DNA from: an uncultured Pelagibacteraceae bacterium
GTDB taxonomy: Bacteria > Pseudomonadota > Alphaproteobacteria > Pelagibacterales > Pelagibacteraceae
Direction: 5' to 3'
NCBI GenBank assembly: GCA_902628965.1
Contig: CACOPB010000004.1
Location: forward strand, 19,397 to 83,396
Length of the DNA: 64,000 nucleotides
The notes below the pieces were generated by a model, which saw nothing but the letters and a program-made list of their open reading frames with translations, was not told the origin of the DNA and made no database searches. A program made the translations under genes and the position numbers. Shown piece by piece: positions 9,270-18,975 of this stretch. The first letter of the stretch is position 1, and each line of letters opens with the position of its first letter.

Positions 9270-10640
9270 TTGTCTAAATCAATAAAATTAACTAAAGATC
9301 CAATTTGGTTTTTATTAAGAAAGGTGACGATACCAGCGAGTATTGGATCGTTATTCCAAACTTTTTATAATTTAGTTGACACATGGTTTGCTGGTAAAAT
9401 TTCAGCTGAAGCAATTGGTGCGATAGCTAAATCTTTTCCAATATATTTTACAATTATTGCTGTTGGTGTTGGTTTGGGTGCAGCCACAAATACTTTAATT
9501 GGTAACTCAATAGGTGAAAAAAAAGAGAGGATTGCTTCAATGTATGTCGCTCAATCCTTAATCTTTGCATTAGTAATTTCAATATTAGTAACTTTATTTG
9601 GTTTGAATGTATCTAACTACCTTTTAGAGGTAATGGGGTCAGATACTGATGGTATTATATTAACGAGAGAATACTTAGATATTATTTTTTATGGAACCTT
9701 TATTGTATTAATCCAAATTTCATTAAATGGAACATTAAATGCTCAAGGTGACACTAAAAGTTATAGGAATGTTTTAATATTTAGTTTTTTTCTTAATATT
9801 TTTTTAAACCCTCTATTCATATGGGGCTATGGATTTATACCTGCTTTCGGTATAGCTGGTCTTGCAATAGCTACAGTAATTTCACAATTGATTGGAACGA
9901 TTTATTTAGCTTATAAAGTAAATAATTGTAAAATTAGAGAATATCTAAAAGCAAAATGTTTTATCCCTAAATTTGATTATTTAAAGCATATAACATTTCA
10001 GGCAGTTCCAGTAATGTTTAGTATGTTATTTATTGGAGTTGGTATATTTAATATCTTATATTTTATTGGTCAGTTTGGTGATTTAGCTGTTGCTGGTTAT
10101 GGTGCAGCTTTAAGAGTAGAACAAGTTTTTTTACTTCCAGTAATAGCATTAAATACCGCTGTACTTTCAATTGGTGGTCAAAATTATGGTGCTAAAGCTT
10201 ATAATAGAATAAGAGAACTTTATACCAAGGCACTATTATTTGGAGCTTCCTTTATGGTTATTGCTGGAATAATAATTTTTTTTGGTGCAGAATTTTTTGT
10301 TTCCTTATTTACTGATAACCAGGAAGCAATTATTAGTGGTGCCATTTATTTGAAAGTTGCGGCATTAATTGGACCAATTTATCCAGTATTCTTTATTACC
10401 ACAGCTGTATTTCAAGCAGTTAAGAAACCTCTTTATAGTCTTTATTTAAGCATCCTTAGATTGACAGCATTTCCGTTTCTAAGCTTATGGTATGTAATTA
10501 ATATCAGAGGTGGTGATTACGAAGACATATTTTATACAATAATGGCTACAAATTGGGTGATGGGGATTATTGTTTTAATATTTATTGGTTATTTTTTAAA
10601 TAATGTATTTAAACAAAATAAATCTGTTTTTAGTTATTAG
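9270..10640 (+). CDS. MATE family efflux transporter
   Basis: Inner-membrane multidrug/toxin extrusion-type transporter of 456 residues with about 12 predicted membrane segments in two repeats. Recognisable motifs are ASIGSLFQTFYNLVDTWFAG near residue 19 and GYGAALRVEQVFLLPV near residue 275. The start is a TTG at 9270, supported by a good ribosome-binding sequence (AAGGAAAG) directly upstream; this site decides the start. Substrate and coupling ion cannot be read from sequence. Confidence 0.9.
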   Translation: MSKSIKLTKDPIWFLLRKVTIPASIGSLFQTFYNLVDTWFAGKISAEAIGAIAKSFPIYFTIIAVGVGLGAATNTLIGNSIGEKKERIASMYVAQSLIFALVISILVTLFGLNVSNYLLEVMGSDTDGIILTREYLDIIFYGTFIVLIQISLNGTLNAQGDTKSYRNVLIFSFFLNIFLNPLFIWGYGFIPAFGIAGLAIATVISQLIGTIYLAYKVNNCKIREYLKAKCFIPKFDYLKHITFQAVPVMFSMLFIGVGIFNILYFIGQFGDLAVAGYGAALRVEQVFLLPVIALNTAVLSIGGQNYGAKAYNRIRELYTKALLFGASFMVIAGIIIFFGAEFFVSLFTDNQEAIISGAIYLKVAALIGPIYPVFFITTAVFQAVKKPLYSLYLSILRLTAFPFLSLWYVINIRGGDYEDIFYTIMATNWVMGIIVLIFIGYFLNNVFKQNKSVFSY

Positions 10641-10705
10641 TATCTGTCTTATTTTTTTTAACTTATGAATATGTAAAATCGATAATAAAAAAAAAGTAAA
10701 TTAAA

Positions 10706-11428
10706 ATGAGTGAGTTAAAGAACTGGGATAATAAAACATGGTTATCATCAAAAAAGTACATAAATTCTTTCAATTCATTTTTACTAAAAAAAAAAAAATT
10801 AAATAAGAAATCTAAAATTTTGGATATAGGCTGTGGAAGAGGTAAAATTTTTGGATCTTTATCTAGAAAATTAAAATTATCTAATAAACCAATCGGAATT
10901 GATCCAGTAATCCATAGAGATGTTGACAAATCAATAGAATTTATAAATGAAGATATTTTTGAATTCTTTAAGACTAATCATAATAAATTTGATTTGATAA
11001 TGATTAAACAATCACTTCATTTTTTTAATAAAATTAAAAGAAAAAAATTAATAAAAATTTGTAAAGAACATTTAAAAAAAAATGGAGTATTATTAATTTT
11101 TTCCTTAATTACTTTAAATAATGAAATTCCTTGTTTTAGTATAATGAAAAAAAAACTTAAAAGAGGACTTAAAAGAGACTCTATTATGCTTAAACATGTA
11201 TCTAAAATGTTAAAAAATAATCAAATAGATAAATTTAAATTTAAAGTTTCAATAACTAAAAAAAAATATGTTCAAATGTTAAAAGAAAGATATATTTCTT
11301 GTCTTATTAATCTAAGTAAAATTGAAATTAACAAGGGCATAAGAGAAATTAATAAAACATATCCAAATAAGATCTTTTTCGATGATGTTCTAATTTGTAT
11401 TAAATTTAAGAATTTATATGATAAGTAA
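10706..11428 (+). CDS. Class I SAM-dependent methyltransferase, substrate unknown
   Basis: Protein of 240 residues with a clear SAM-binding glycine motif LDIGCGRGKIFG near residue 39 and an acidic residue at the end of the next strand (PIGIDP). The remainder is lysine-rich and shows no specific signature. A segment near residue 95 (DLIMIKQSLHFF) matches the motif-IV region of small-molecule methyltransferases. It stands alone, 65 bases after the MATE gene and facing the ABC permease gene. No substrate can be inferred. Confidence 0.75.
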   Translation: MSELKNWDNKTWLSSKKYINSFNSFLLKKKKLNKKSKILDIGCGRGKIFGSLSRKLKLSNKPIGIDPVIHRDVDKSIEFINEDIFEFFKTNHNKFDLIMIKQSLHFFNKIKRKKLIKICKEHLKKNGVLLIFSLITLNNEIPCFSIMKKKLKRGLKRDSIMLKHVSKMLKNNQIDKFKFKVSITKKKYVQMLKERYISCLINLSKIEINKGIREINKTYPNKIFFDDVLICIKFKNLYDK

Positions 11429-11459
11429 CTTTATTAAATAATTTCTTATGATCAATTTT

Positions 11460-12191
11460 TTAATCTTTTTTAAGTTTTTTTTCTAATTTTCTAACAAAGA
11501 AAGAAACAATTAATATTAATATTAAATATTCTAAAATTAAAAAAGTATATATCTCTAAAGGTCTATAAGTAGTGACAACTAATTCATTAGCTTTTCTGGT
11601 TAAATCACCGATACCAATTATTGAAACTAAAGATGACATTTTTAGTACATAAACAAATTGATTTCCAATAGCTGGTAAAATATTTTTTATTGCTTGAGGT
11701 AAAATTACTAATCTTAATCTTTTAAAAAAATTTAAACCTAATGAGCTACCAGCTTCCCATTGGGCTTTTTTAATCGAATTAATTCCTGCTCTAAAAATTT
11801 CAGCTTGAAAAGCACTTTCACTAATTGCTAAGGCTATTATACCAGAGACAAATGGACTAAAGCTTACGCCTGTCATTATTGGCAAACCATAGTAAATCCA
11901 TAAGATTAAGACCAATAAAGGGATTGCTCTGACGATTTCTACATAAAAAATATTAATATAAGTTAAAATTTTATTTTTTGCTATGGAAGGAATTGCAACT
12001 ATCAAACCTATTATCATTGAAATAACAATTGAAACTAATGAAATATAAATAGTAGTTGTTAAACCACTCAATAAAAATTTTAGGTTTGTTAAACCTTCAA
12101 TATTATTTGGGGATAATATTAACCAATTAAGCTCGTTTTTACCGCATGAGCTTAAAGGTAAAAATAGAAGTAAAAAAAAAATTTTTTTCAC
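11460..12191 (-). CDS. Amino-acid-type ABC transporter permease with a lipoprotein-like N-terminus
   Basis: Inner-membrane permease of the polar amino acid (HisM/GlnP) type, 243 residues. About five membrane segments and the LTTTIYISLVSIVISM and EAGSSLGLNFFKR (EAA loop) motifs are visible. Unusually, it begins MKKIFFLLLFLPLSSCGK, a signal sequence ending in a lipobox-like LSSC with Cys16, followed by a short periplasmic linker before the first permease helix. The binding protein gene lies 40 bases upstream in the same direction. No ATPase gene is adjacent, so the ATPase must be supplied from elsewhere. Confidence 0.87.
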   Translation of the reverse strand: MKKIFFLLLFLPLSSCGKNELNWLILSPNNIEGLTNLKFLLSGLTTTIYISLVSIVISMIIGLIVAIPSIAKNKILTYINIFYVEIVRAIPLLVLILWIYYGLPIMTGVSFSPFVSGIIALAISESAFQAEIFRAGINSIKKAQWEAGSSLGLNFFKRLRLVILPQAIKNILPAIGNQFVYVLKMSSLVSIIGIGDLTRKANELVVTTYRPLEIYTFLILEYLILILIVSFFVRKLEKKLKKD

Positions 12192-12231
12192 TTTTTGTTT
12201 TATAAAGAATTAAAAATTAATTACTAATTGA

Positions 12232-12999
12232 TTATAGGCTTTTTAAATTATATTTCGCTAATAACGTTGTAAAAAAACCTGATGATTTTTTCTTTTTAAT
12301 CCAGTCGTTAACGTAATTTTTCCATTCGTTATCACCTTTTGAAACCATCATTGCCAAAAATGCTGGATTTTTCTCTCCATCAGGAACTATAGCTAATTGA
12401 GGATATTTGATAACTAATTTATTTGCTTCGGTTGAGCTAGTAATATTTCCATCTGCTCTTCCAGCCAAAACTTCTTGAAAATCTCTAGCAGGTGCTTCTA
12501 CAGATTTTAATTTAGATTTTGGAAAAAATTCTTTTGCTTTTTCTTCTTGTGAAGTTCCAAGTGTTGTAGCAATAGTTACACTAGAATTGTTCAGTGAGTC
12601 CCAAGTTGAAAATTTTTTTAAGTTTTTTTTTAAAACTAATGGCACTGTACCATATTTGTAATAAGTATCAGTAAATCCTGCAACTTCCGCTCTTTTTGGT
12701 GTTTTTGTTACGCTAGTAGAAATATCATACCTGTTCGACGTAATGCCGGATACAATAGTTTTCCACTCTGCAGGTACAAATTCAACTTTAACACCCATAT
12801 CTTTAGCTAGTTCATTCATTACATCTATATCAAATCCTCTATATTTATTTGTTGAAGGATCCTTCATGGTCATGGGATCCCAATCTCCAGTTGTTCCGAC
12901 TTTAAGAGTTCCTGATGATAGGATTTTATTTAAATTTGACTCTGCATTAAGAGACAAGGGCAAAAGTGCAAAAAGCACAACAAGTAATAATTTTTTCAT
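12232..12999 (-). CDS. Periplasmic amino-acid-type substrate-binding protein (PheC-like)
   Basis: Type 2 periplasmic binding fold protein, 255 residues, with a cleavable signal peptide (residues 1-19, ending LNAES). The core shows [35 protein letters not shown] and [16 protein letters not shown], typical of bacterial solute-binding family 3. Similar sequences include cyclohexadienyl dehydratases (PheC), whose VGTTGD start is shared. The adjacent permease gene downstream makes a transport role more likely. Ligand unknown. Confidence 0.88.
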   Translation of the reverse strand: MKKLLLVVLFALLPLSLNAESNLNKILSSGTLKVGTTGDWDPMTMKDPSTNKYRGFDIDVMNELAKDMGVKVEFVPAEWKTIVSGITSNRYDISTSVTKTPKRAEVAGFTDTYYKYGTVPLVLKKNLKKFSTWDSLNNSSVTIATTLGTSQEEKAKEFFPKSKLKSVEAPARDFQEVLAGRADGNITSSTEANKLVIKYPQLAIVPDGEKNPAFLAMMVSKGDNEWKNYVNDWIKKKKSSGFFTTLLAKYNLKSL

Positions 13000-13033
13000 G
13001 ATTTATAATAACTTATAAAAGTAATAATTGAGA

Positions 13034-13120
13034 CTATAATCTTGACGCACTGTCTTCAATTAAAGACCAAAGATGTTCAGTAAAAGATCTTCTGACATCT
13101 AGGTTTACTACATTCGTATA
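13034..13120 (-). pseudogene. Displaced 3' fragment of soxG (28 codons plus stop)
   Basis: Reading the minus strand gives an open frame ending VVNLDVRRSFTEHLWS then LIEDSASRL and a stop. This matches the C-terminus of the intact SoxG (IVNLFVRRSFAEHLFS then WIEDSASRL): 21 of 27 residues are identical by eye, and roughly three quarters of bases. Nothing upstream of this stretch resembles soxG. It lies on the far side of the nuclease gene, in the same orientation as the intact soxG end at 13725. This is a direct repeat of a gene end, either a decayed duplication or a recombination scar. Confidence 0.88.
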
Positions 13121-13194
13121 TAGGATATATTTCAATACTTTATATTAAATATTATAATAAACATAAATTAGATAATGTTTAATATTGTTTAAAT

Positions 13195-13722
13195 ATGTTT
13201 TTTACAAAAAGAAAAGCGATAATTTTAATCATAATCTGTTCAATTTTTTTTATTCTTACATATAACGATGTAAGGTCTGAAGAGATTAAGGAAATTTCTG
13301 GAAATGCTCAAATTATTGATGGTGATACAATAAAAATAAATTCAAAAAAAATAAGATTATACGGAATTGATGCACCTGAATTCAAGCAAATGTGTAAAAA
13401 ACCATATTTAACAATAATGTTTTTTACTTTTACAAAAGATTATCCATGTGGAAAAATTTCAACTGAAAAATTAAAAAAAAAAATAAACAACAAAGTAATA
13501 ACTTGTAAAATTTTGGATGTAGATAGATACAAAAGATTTATCGGAGAATGTTATAAAAGAAATTTAAATTTAAATTCTTGGTTAGTTTCAAATGGTCATG
13601 CTGTGGCTTATAAAAAATATTCAAAAAAATATGTATCTTATGAAATTAATGCTAAAAATGAAAAATTAGGTTTGTGGCAAGGTACCTTTGAAATGCCGTG
13701 GGAATATAGAGGAAAAAAATAA
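13195..13722 (+). CDS. Secreted thermonuclease-family (SNase-like) protein
   Basis: Staphylococcal-nuclease-like OB-fold protein, 175 residues, with an N-terminal signal or anchor helix (about 7-22). The active-site arrangement is present: IDGDTIKI near residue 42, RLYGIDAPE near residue 54 (arginine and glutamate), and DRYKRFIGECY near residue 107 (second arginine). Members hydrolyse DNA and RNA; the location would be periplasmic or membrane-anchored. It faces soxG tail to tail with two bases between stops and is bracketed by the intact soxG end and its displaced copy, so it may have been inserted here. Confidence 0.88.
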   Translation: MFFTKRKAIILIIICSIFFILTYNDVRSEEIKEISGNAQIIDGDTIKINSKKIRLYGIDAPEFKQMCKKPYLTIMFFTFTKDYPCGKISTEKLKKKINNKVITCKILDVDRYKRFIGECYKRNLNLNSWLVSNGHAVAYKKYSKKYVSYEINAKNEKLGLWQGTFEMPWEYRGKK

Positions 13723-13724
13723 GT

Positions 13725-14288
13725 TTATAATCTTGATGCGCTGTCTTCAATCCATGAGAAAAGGTGTTCAGCAAAAGATCTTCTAACAAACAGATTTACA
13801 ATATTTTTATCTTTATGGTGCAGGATCACATCAACATGATTTAAAACTGTCTGAGTTGTTGATCCTTTCTTTTCTTTAAATTCATTAAAATTAAAAGGAG
13901 ATCCTGCTGAAAAGATTTCATAGACATTTTCACCTTTAAGTTCCAATTGAACAAATTGATCTGTTACATCTATGACAGCACCTAAATTTGTTTTTGAAAT
14001 ACTATCAAATAACATTTCATATAGATCAGATTTGTTAGCGTCTTTACTTGTCAGCTCATTTGAAATTATCATCCATTCGTCTGGACCAAGCCATATTGCT
14101 GTTAATTTATCACTCGTTGTTGAAGTGTTTGCTTCTGTAGGTAAGATCATATTAAGATTTTTACCAACATTTGTAAAAAATTCTCTTTTTTTACCTCTTA
14201 AATTAATTTTCATTACTGGAGAGACTTCTTTTACAGAAATACTTTCTTGCTTAATTTCATTTTTAATAACTGAATTGTAGTTAAGCAT
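13725..14288 (-). CDS. soxG: Sarcosine oxidase gamma subunit
   Basis: Smallest of the folate-domain-related subunits of heterotetrameric sarcosine oxidase, which demethylates sarcosine to glycine with transfer of the methyl carbon to tetrahydrofolate. The 187-residue protein shows IWLGPDEWMII near residue 66, DVTDQFVQLELKG near residue 100 and the conserved C-terminal VRRSFAEHLFSWIEDSA. It overlaps soxA by eight bases. Gene order along transcription is soxB-soxD-soxA-soxG, the standard set. A second copy of its last 28 codons lies about 600 bases downstream. Confidence 0.95.
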   Translation of the reverse strand: MLNYNSVIKNEIKQESISVKEVSPVMKINLRGKKREFFTNVGKNLNMILPTEANTSTTSDKLTAIWLGPDEWMIISNELTSKDANKSDLYEMLFDSISKTNLGAVIDVTDQFVQLELKGENVYEIFSAGSPFNFNEFKEKKGSTTQTVLNHVDVILHHKDKNIVNLFVRRSFAEHLFSWIEDSASRL

Positions 14289-17286
14289 TCAACCTCTCAT
14301 TTGTTGAATCATAAAAAACTGGATTTGCAACAGTGACATTAATATTTCTATTTTCCATGGGTACAAAAAGTTTTTTTCCCATCATGTCCTTTCCACCTCT
14401 AACAACTGCAAGGGCTATTGATTTATTTAGGTTTGGACTAAAATAACTTGAAGTCACATGTCCAAGCATTTCTATTGGACTTTTATTTAACTCAGAAACT
14501 ATTTGTGCTCCTTCTTCTAAAACAATATTTGGATCATCAGTTAATAATCCTACTAATTGCTTTCTATCTTCTCTCATTGTGTCAGATCTATAAAGAGATC
14601 TTTTTCCTATGAAGTCGTATTTCTTCTTACTGACTATCCAATCCATTTGAAGATCGATAGGGGTCATTGTTCCATCAGTATCTTGACCTACAATGATGAA
14701 ACCTTTTTCTGCTCTTAATAAGTGCATGGTTTCAGTTCCATAAGGCGTAATGTTAAACTCTTGACCTGCTTCCATGCACTTTTCCCATAAATCTTTTCCA
14801 TAACTTGCTTGAACATTTATTTCGTAGCTGTGTTCTCCAGTAAAACTAATTCTCATTATTCTGCATTGGATATGTCCGATGTTCGCTTCTTTAAAAGTCA
14901 TATGAGGAAAATTTTCATCTGATAAATCTAAATCAGGAATTATTTTTTTAAGGATTTTTTTACTGTTAGGTCCACATAAACTGGCTGTTGCATAATGATC
15001 TGTTACAGAGGTTAAGTAAACATCAAGTTCAGGCCATTCTGTTTGAAGATAATCTTCTAGTTTACCTAAAACATTTGCTGCTCCACCAGTTGTTGTGGTC
15101 ATGATGTAATGATTTTCACCTAATCTTGTTGTAACTCCATCATCATAAACCATACCATCTTCATTTAGCATTAAGCCATATCTGCACTTTCCTATAGCTA
15201 GTTTTGACCAAGCATTTGTATAAACTCTATTTAAAAATTCAGAGGCATCACTTCCTTGAATATCAATTTTACCAAGAGTAGAGGCATCTAATATACCGGC
15301 ACTTTCTCTAGCAGCTTTACTTTCTCTTTGTACTGCTTGATGCATAGTTTCTCCGTTAATAGGGTAGTACCATGCTCTCTTCCATTGACCAACATTTTCA
15401 AATTCTGCTTTATTTTCAATATGCCAGTCATTCATTGGCGTTCTTCTAAAAATATCAAAAAACTTTCCTACATTTCGACCCACAATAGTTCCAAATGTTA
15501 ATGGTGTGTAAGGAGGTCTAAACGTAGTGGTTCCTAATTCTCCCATTTTAACGCCGGCTGTATCTGCAATTATGCCTAACGCATGCATATTTCCAAGTTT
15601 ACCTTGATCAGTTCCCATACCTGTAGTCGTGTATCTTTTAACATGCTCAATAGATCTAAACCCTTCTCTTAGTGCCAATTTGATATCTTTAGCAGTTGCA
15701 TCGTTTTGATAATCTACAAATGGTTTAGTTTTTCCCAAATGTTTATCAGAAGGAAGCAACCAAATATTTCTTTTTGAATTTTCCTGATCAATCTCAACTT
15801 TAATATTATCTAAATCCGTTTCTTTAATATTTAGAGTATCTTTAAGCTTCTGATTTAAATTTTTAATAATTTGATCAATTTTAAAATCTCCACTACAAGA
15901 TCCTACACTTATTTGGTTAGATGTATTTTGATTTGGTAAGAAAATCTGTTTTTCCTCATCAAACTTAAGTTTACTACCTGATTGTGTATATAAATGTACA
16001 GCAGGCGTCCAACCACCAGCAACTCCTAAGCAATCACACGAAATAGAAATTTTACTTCCAGTAACTGAAGTACCATCATTAGATAGCTTCATGATTGAAA
16101 CACTCTTTAATCTTTTGTATCCAGCTGTATCAACAATTGTATGTGACCAGTAAATTTTAATACCTGCTTCTTCTACTTTTTTTACAATTTTACTTTCAGA
16201 TTGGTCTCTAATATCAATGATTGCGTCAACATTGATACCCTTATTGTATAATGATAAAGCACTTTCGTAGGCACTATCATTATTAGCAAAAAATACATTT
16301 TTACTTCCACATGCAACACCATAAAATTCGCTGTATTTTTTTACAGCAGAAGAAAGCATTATTCCTGGTCTATCATTATTGTTAAATATCAAAGGTCTTT
16401 CTAATGCACCTGTGGCTAAAATAACTTTCTTAGCTCTAATTTTAAGAAGTCTTTGTCTGATTTTATTTGTTTTATCGTTTGTCTCTAAATGATCAGTTAG
16501 ATTTTCTCTAGCTAAGAGATAATTATATTGATGATAAGCAGCTACACTTGTTCTAGTCTTTATTTCAAGATTTTTAATACCTTTAATCTCCTCTATTTCT
16601 TTTTTTAACCACTCAGAAGATGTTATATTATCAATTTTATTAAATTCGTTATTTTCATAAATAGTTGATCCACCAAGTTCATTTTTTTCATCAACTAACA
16701 ATGTTTTAAAATTATTTTTAGCTGCATTTTTTGCTGCTAAAATTCCAGATATACCTGCACCTATTACCAATACATCACAATGTACATTTCGGTGGTCATA
16801 AATATCAGGGTCACTAGATGTTGGTGATTTTCCTAAACCAGCTGAATGTCTAATGAAAAATTCATATTTTTCCCAAAAACTAGCAGGCCACATAAATGTT
16901 TTGTAATAAAAACCTGCTGGAAGAAAAGGGGAGAGAAAATTATTTATTCCCCCAATATCAAATTCAACACTTGGCCAACAATTTTGACTGGATGCTTCTA
17001 AACCCTCGTAAATCTCGACTTCTGTTGCTCTAACATTAGGCTCTGTTCTGTTGGTACCAGGGTTTATTTGTACTATGGCATTTGGTTCTTCTGAGCCTGA
17101 CGTCATAATTCCTCTTGGTCTGTGATATTTAAAACTTCTTCCAACTAAATGAACATTATTAGCAAGTAATGCTGATGCTAACGTATCACCTTTAAAACCA
17201 TGGTAAGTTTTGCCATTAAATTTAAAGGAAATTCTATTAGTTTCATCAATGTATTCGCTGGATTTTACTCTTAAGTTTTTAGTCAT
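14281..17286 (-). CDS. soxA: Sarcosine oxidase alpha subunit
   Basis: Large subunit of about 1001 residues. An N-terminal 2Fe-2S-like fold (about 15-100) carries RSFKYHRPRGIMTSG. A dinucleotide-binding domain has DVLVIGAGISGILAAKNAAK near residue 172, and a C-terminal aminomethyltransferase-type folate domain (about 600-1000) has YGTETMHLLRAEKGF. It feeds methyl carbon to tetrahydrofolate and glycine to SHMT (glyA at 30705). I prefer the ATG at 17286 (MTKNLRVKSSEYID), next to the soxD stop; an ATG 24 bases upstream would overlap soxD. Confidence 0.96.
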   Translation of the reverse strand: MTKNLRVKSSEYIDETNRISFKFNGKTYHGFKGDTLASALLANNVHLVGRSFKYHRPRGIMTSGSEEPNAIVQINPGTNRTEPNVRATEVEIYEGLEASSQNCWPSVEFDIGGINNFLSPFLPAGFYYKTFMWPASFWEKYEFFIRHSAGLGKSPTSSDPDIYDHRNVHCDVLVIGAGISGILAAKNAAKNNFKTLLVDEKNELGGSTIYENNEFNKIDNITSSEWLKKEIEEIKGIKNLEIKTRTSVAAYHQYNYLLARENLTDHLETNDKTNKIRQRLLKIRAKKVILATGALERPLIFNNNDRPGIMLSSAVKKYSEFYGVACGSKNVFFANNDSAYESALSLYNKGINVDAIIDIRDQSESKIVKKVEEAGIKIYWSHTIVDTAGYKRLKSVSIMKLSNDGTSVTGSKISISCDCLGVAGGWTPAVHLYTQSGSKLKFDEEKQIFLPNQNTSNQISVGSCSGDFKIDQIIKNLNQKLKDTLNIKETDLDNIKVEIDQENSKRNIWLLPSDKHLGKTKPFVDYQNDATAKDIKLALREGFRSIEHVKRYTTTGMGTDQGKLGNMHALGIIADTAGVKMGELGTTTFRPPYTPLTFGTIVGRNVGKFFDIFRRTPMNDWHIENKAEFENVGQWKRAWYYPINGETMHQAVQRESKAARESAGILDASTLGKIDIQGSDASEFLNRVYTNAWSKLAIGKCRYGLMLNEDGMVYDDGVTTRLGENHYIMTTTTGGAANVLGKLEDYLQTEWPELDVYLTSVTDHYATASLCGPNSKKILKKIIPDLDLSDENFPHMTFKEANIGHIQCRIMRISFTGEHSYEINVQASYGKDLWEKCMEAGQEFNITPYGTETMHLLRAEKGFIIVGQDTDGTMTPIDLQMDWIVSKKKYDFIGKRSLYRSDTMREDRKQLVGLLTDDPNIVLEEGAQIVSELNKSPIEMLGHVTSSYFSPNLNKSIALAVVRGGKDMMGKKLFVPMENRNINVTVANPVFYDSTNERLNA

Positions 17287-17287
17287 T

Positions 17288-17563
17288 TTATTGAGAAGGT
17301 GGTTTTTCACCCATTTTGTAAATTGCTTTTATTTCATCGTTAGAAGTATCTCGAACCATATTAAACCATTTACGACAACCATGTGCATGGTTCCATCTTT
17401 CAAATTGAACACCTTTAATATTTTTTCTCATAAATAAATATTCTGCCCACTCATCATCACTTAATTCTGTTGGTTGCTTAGGTCTCTCGATATGAGCTTC
17501 ACCGCCAGCTTTAAATTCTTGCTGATCTCGTTCTCCACAGTAAGGACAGTTTATTAAAAACAT
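17288..17563 (-). CDS. soxD: Sarcosine oxidase delta subunit
   Basis: Small zinc-binding subunit, 91 residues. The metal ligands are visible as CPYC (residues 6-9) and HAHGC near residues 58-62, with the conserved CPYCGERDQQEF and GGEAHIERP. It shares one base with soxB and ends one base before the chosen soxA start, so all four subunits appear translationally coupled. Confidence 0.96.
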   Translation of the reverse strand: MFLINCPYCGERDQQEFKAGGEAHIERPKQPTELSDDEWAEYLFMRKNIKGVQFERWNHAHGCRKWFNMVRDTSNDEIKAIYKMGEKPPSQ

Positions 17564-18816
17564 TAATGAGCAACCGCTGCAGCTCCATGTTCATCAACAA
17601 GGTCTCCGCTTACAAATCTATTTAAATTAAATGCAGCATTAAGTTTGTGTGGTTCATCGTTTGCAATTGTATGTGCAAACAAATCTCCAGATCCAGGAGT
17701 TGCTTTAAATCCTCCCGTACCCCAACCACAATTAAAGTATAAACCTTTAATTGAGGTTTTACTTAAAATTGGACTTGCATCAGGGCAAATATCTACAATA
17801 CCTCCCCATTGTCTTAACATTCTCATTCTACTAAAAATTGGATACAATTCTAAAATTGCATTTAATGTTCCCTCAACAATTTGATGACTTCCTTTTTGGG
17901 TATAAGAAACATAATCATCTGTTCCAGCACCAATTACTAATTCTCCTTTGTCAGATTGACTTACATAAGCGTGTACCGCATTAGACATTACAACAGTATC
18001 TATAATTGGTTTTACAGGTTCAGAAACTAAAGCTTGTAATGGTTTACTTTCAAGTGGAAGTCTTAGACCTGCCATATTGGCAATAACACTTGAATGGCCA
18101 GCTGCTACTACTCCAACTTTTTTAGTTTTAATAAATCCTTTTGTTGTTTCTATTCCTTCAACACTATCACCATTTCTTTTTATTCCTTTAACTTCACAAT
18201 TTTGAATAATATCAACACCCATTGCATCAGCTCCTCTAGCATATCCCCAAGCAACTGCATCGTGTCTTGCTGTACCAGCTCTACGTTGCAAAGTTCCTCC
18301 TAAAACAGGGTATCTAATATCTGGTGATGTATTTATAATTGGACAAAATTTTTTAACTTCTTCAGTGCTCAAGTAGACTGCATCAATTCCATTTAGTCTA
18401 TTAGCATGTGTTCGTCTTTTTAAATCTCTAACATCTTGTAAATTATGTGCAAGGTTCATTACACCTCTTTGACTAAACATTACATTGTAGTTTAGTTCTT
18501 GAGATAAACCTTCCCAAATTTTTAATGCATGATCATATAATCCTGCACTAGCGTCCCATAAATAATTTGATCTAATAATTGTAGTATTCCGTCCAGTATT
18601 TCCTCCACCGATCCAACCTTTCTCGACTACAGCAATATTATTCATATTATGTTTTTTTGCTAAATAGTAGGCTGTTGCTAATCCATGGCCACCACCACCA
18701 ACAATAACCGCATCGTACTCTTTTTTAGGAGCAGGATCTTTCCACGCTCTTTGCCAATTTTCATGATATGAAAGAGCATTTTTGATTAACGAAAATACTG
18801 AGTACTTATTTCTCAT
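17563..18816 (-). CDS. soxB: Sarcosine oxidase beta subunit
   Basis: FAD- and covalent-FMN-containing subunit where sarcosine is oxidised, 417 residues. The FAD-binding motif [18 protein letters not shown] is at about residues 36-53, and [14 protein letters not shown] contains the histidine that carries FMN in characterised enzymes. The C-terminal [14 protein letters not shown] is also conserved. It is the first gene of the operon, with 67 bases to tRNA-Ser upstream for a promoter. No riboswitch was recognised there. Sarcosine catabolism is a known SAR11 carbon and energy trait. Confidence 0.97.
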   Translation of the reverse strand: MRNKYSVFSLIKNALSYHENWQRAWKDPAPKKEYDAVIVGGGGHGLATAYYLAKKHNMNNIAVVEKGWIGGGNTGRNTTIIRSNYLWDASAGLYDHALKIWEGLSQELNYNVMFSQRGVMNLAHNLQDVRDLKRRTHANRLNGIDAVYLSTEEVKKFCPIINTSPDIRYPVLGGTLQRRAGTARHDAVAWGYARGADAMGVDIIQNCEVKGIKRNGDSVEGIETTKGFIKTKKVGVVAAGHSSVIANMAGLRLPLESKPLQALVSEPVKPIIDTVVMSNAVHAYVSQSDKGELVIGAGTDDYVSYTQKGSHQIVEGTLNAILELYPIFSRMRMLRQWGGIVDICPDASPILSKTSIKGLYFNCGWGTGGFKATPGSGDLFAHTIANDEPHKLNAAFNLNRFVSGDLVDEHGAAAVAH

Positions 18817-18883
18817 AATAATTGAATAATTACTTTATATATATTGAATTTTCAATACAATCGCTTAATACACAATGTCATAC

Positions 18884-18975
18884 GGAAGAGTGGGTGAGAG
18901 GCTGAAACCAGTCGTTTGCTAAATGACCGTGCGAGGAAACTTGTACCGAGGGTTCGAATCCCTCCTCTTCCGCCA
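18884..18975 (+). tRNA. tRNA-Ser (anticodon GCU)
   Basis: Class II tRNA of 92 bases. The acceptor stem GGAAGAG pairs with CTCTTCC. The anticodon loop TTGCTAA sits in the stem GTCGT/ATGAC, followed by a long variable arm and the T loop TTCGAAT. The CCA end is encoded (18973-18975). The last base touches the stop codon of the convergent transglycosylase gene. Confidence 0.97.

Noticed and set aside
12232..12999. Cyclohexadienyl dehydratase (PheC) as primary call
   Set aside because: The VGTTGD start is shared with PheC, but a permease gene follows and the catalytic residues cannot be confirmed by eye.
18817..18883. Glycine riboswitch upstream of soxB
   Set aside because: The gap of 67 bases is too short and shows no glycine-aptamer core.
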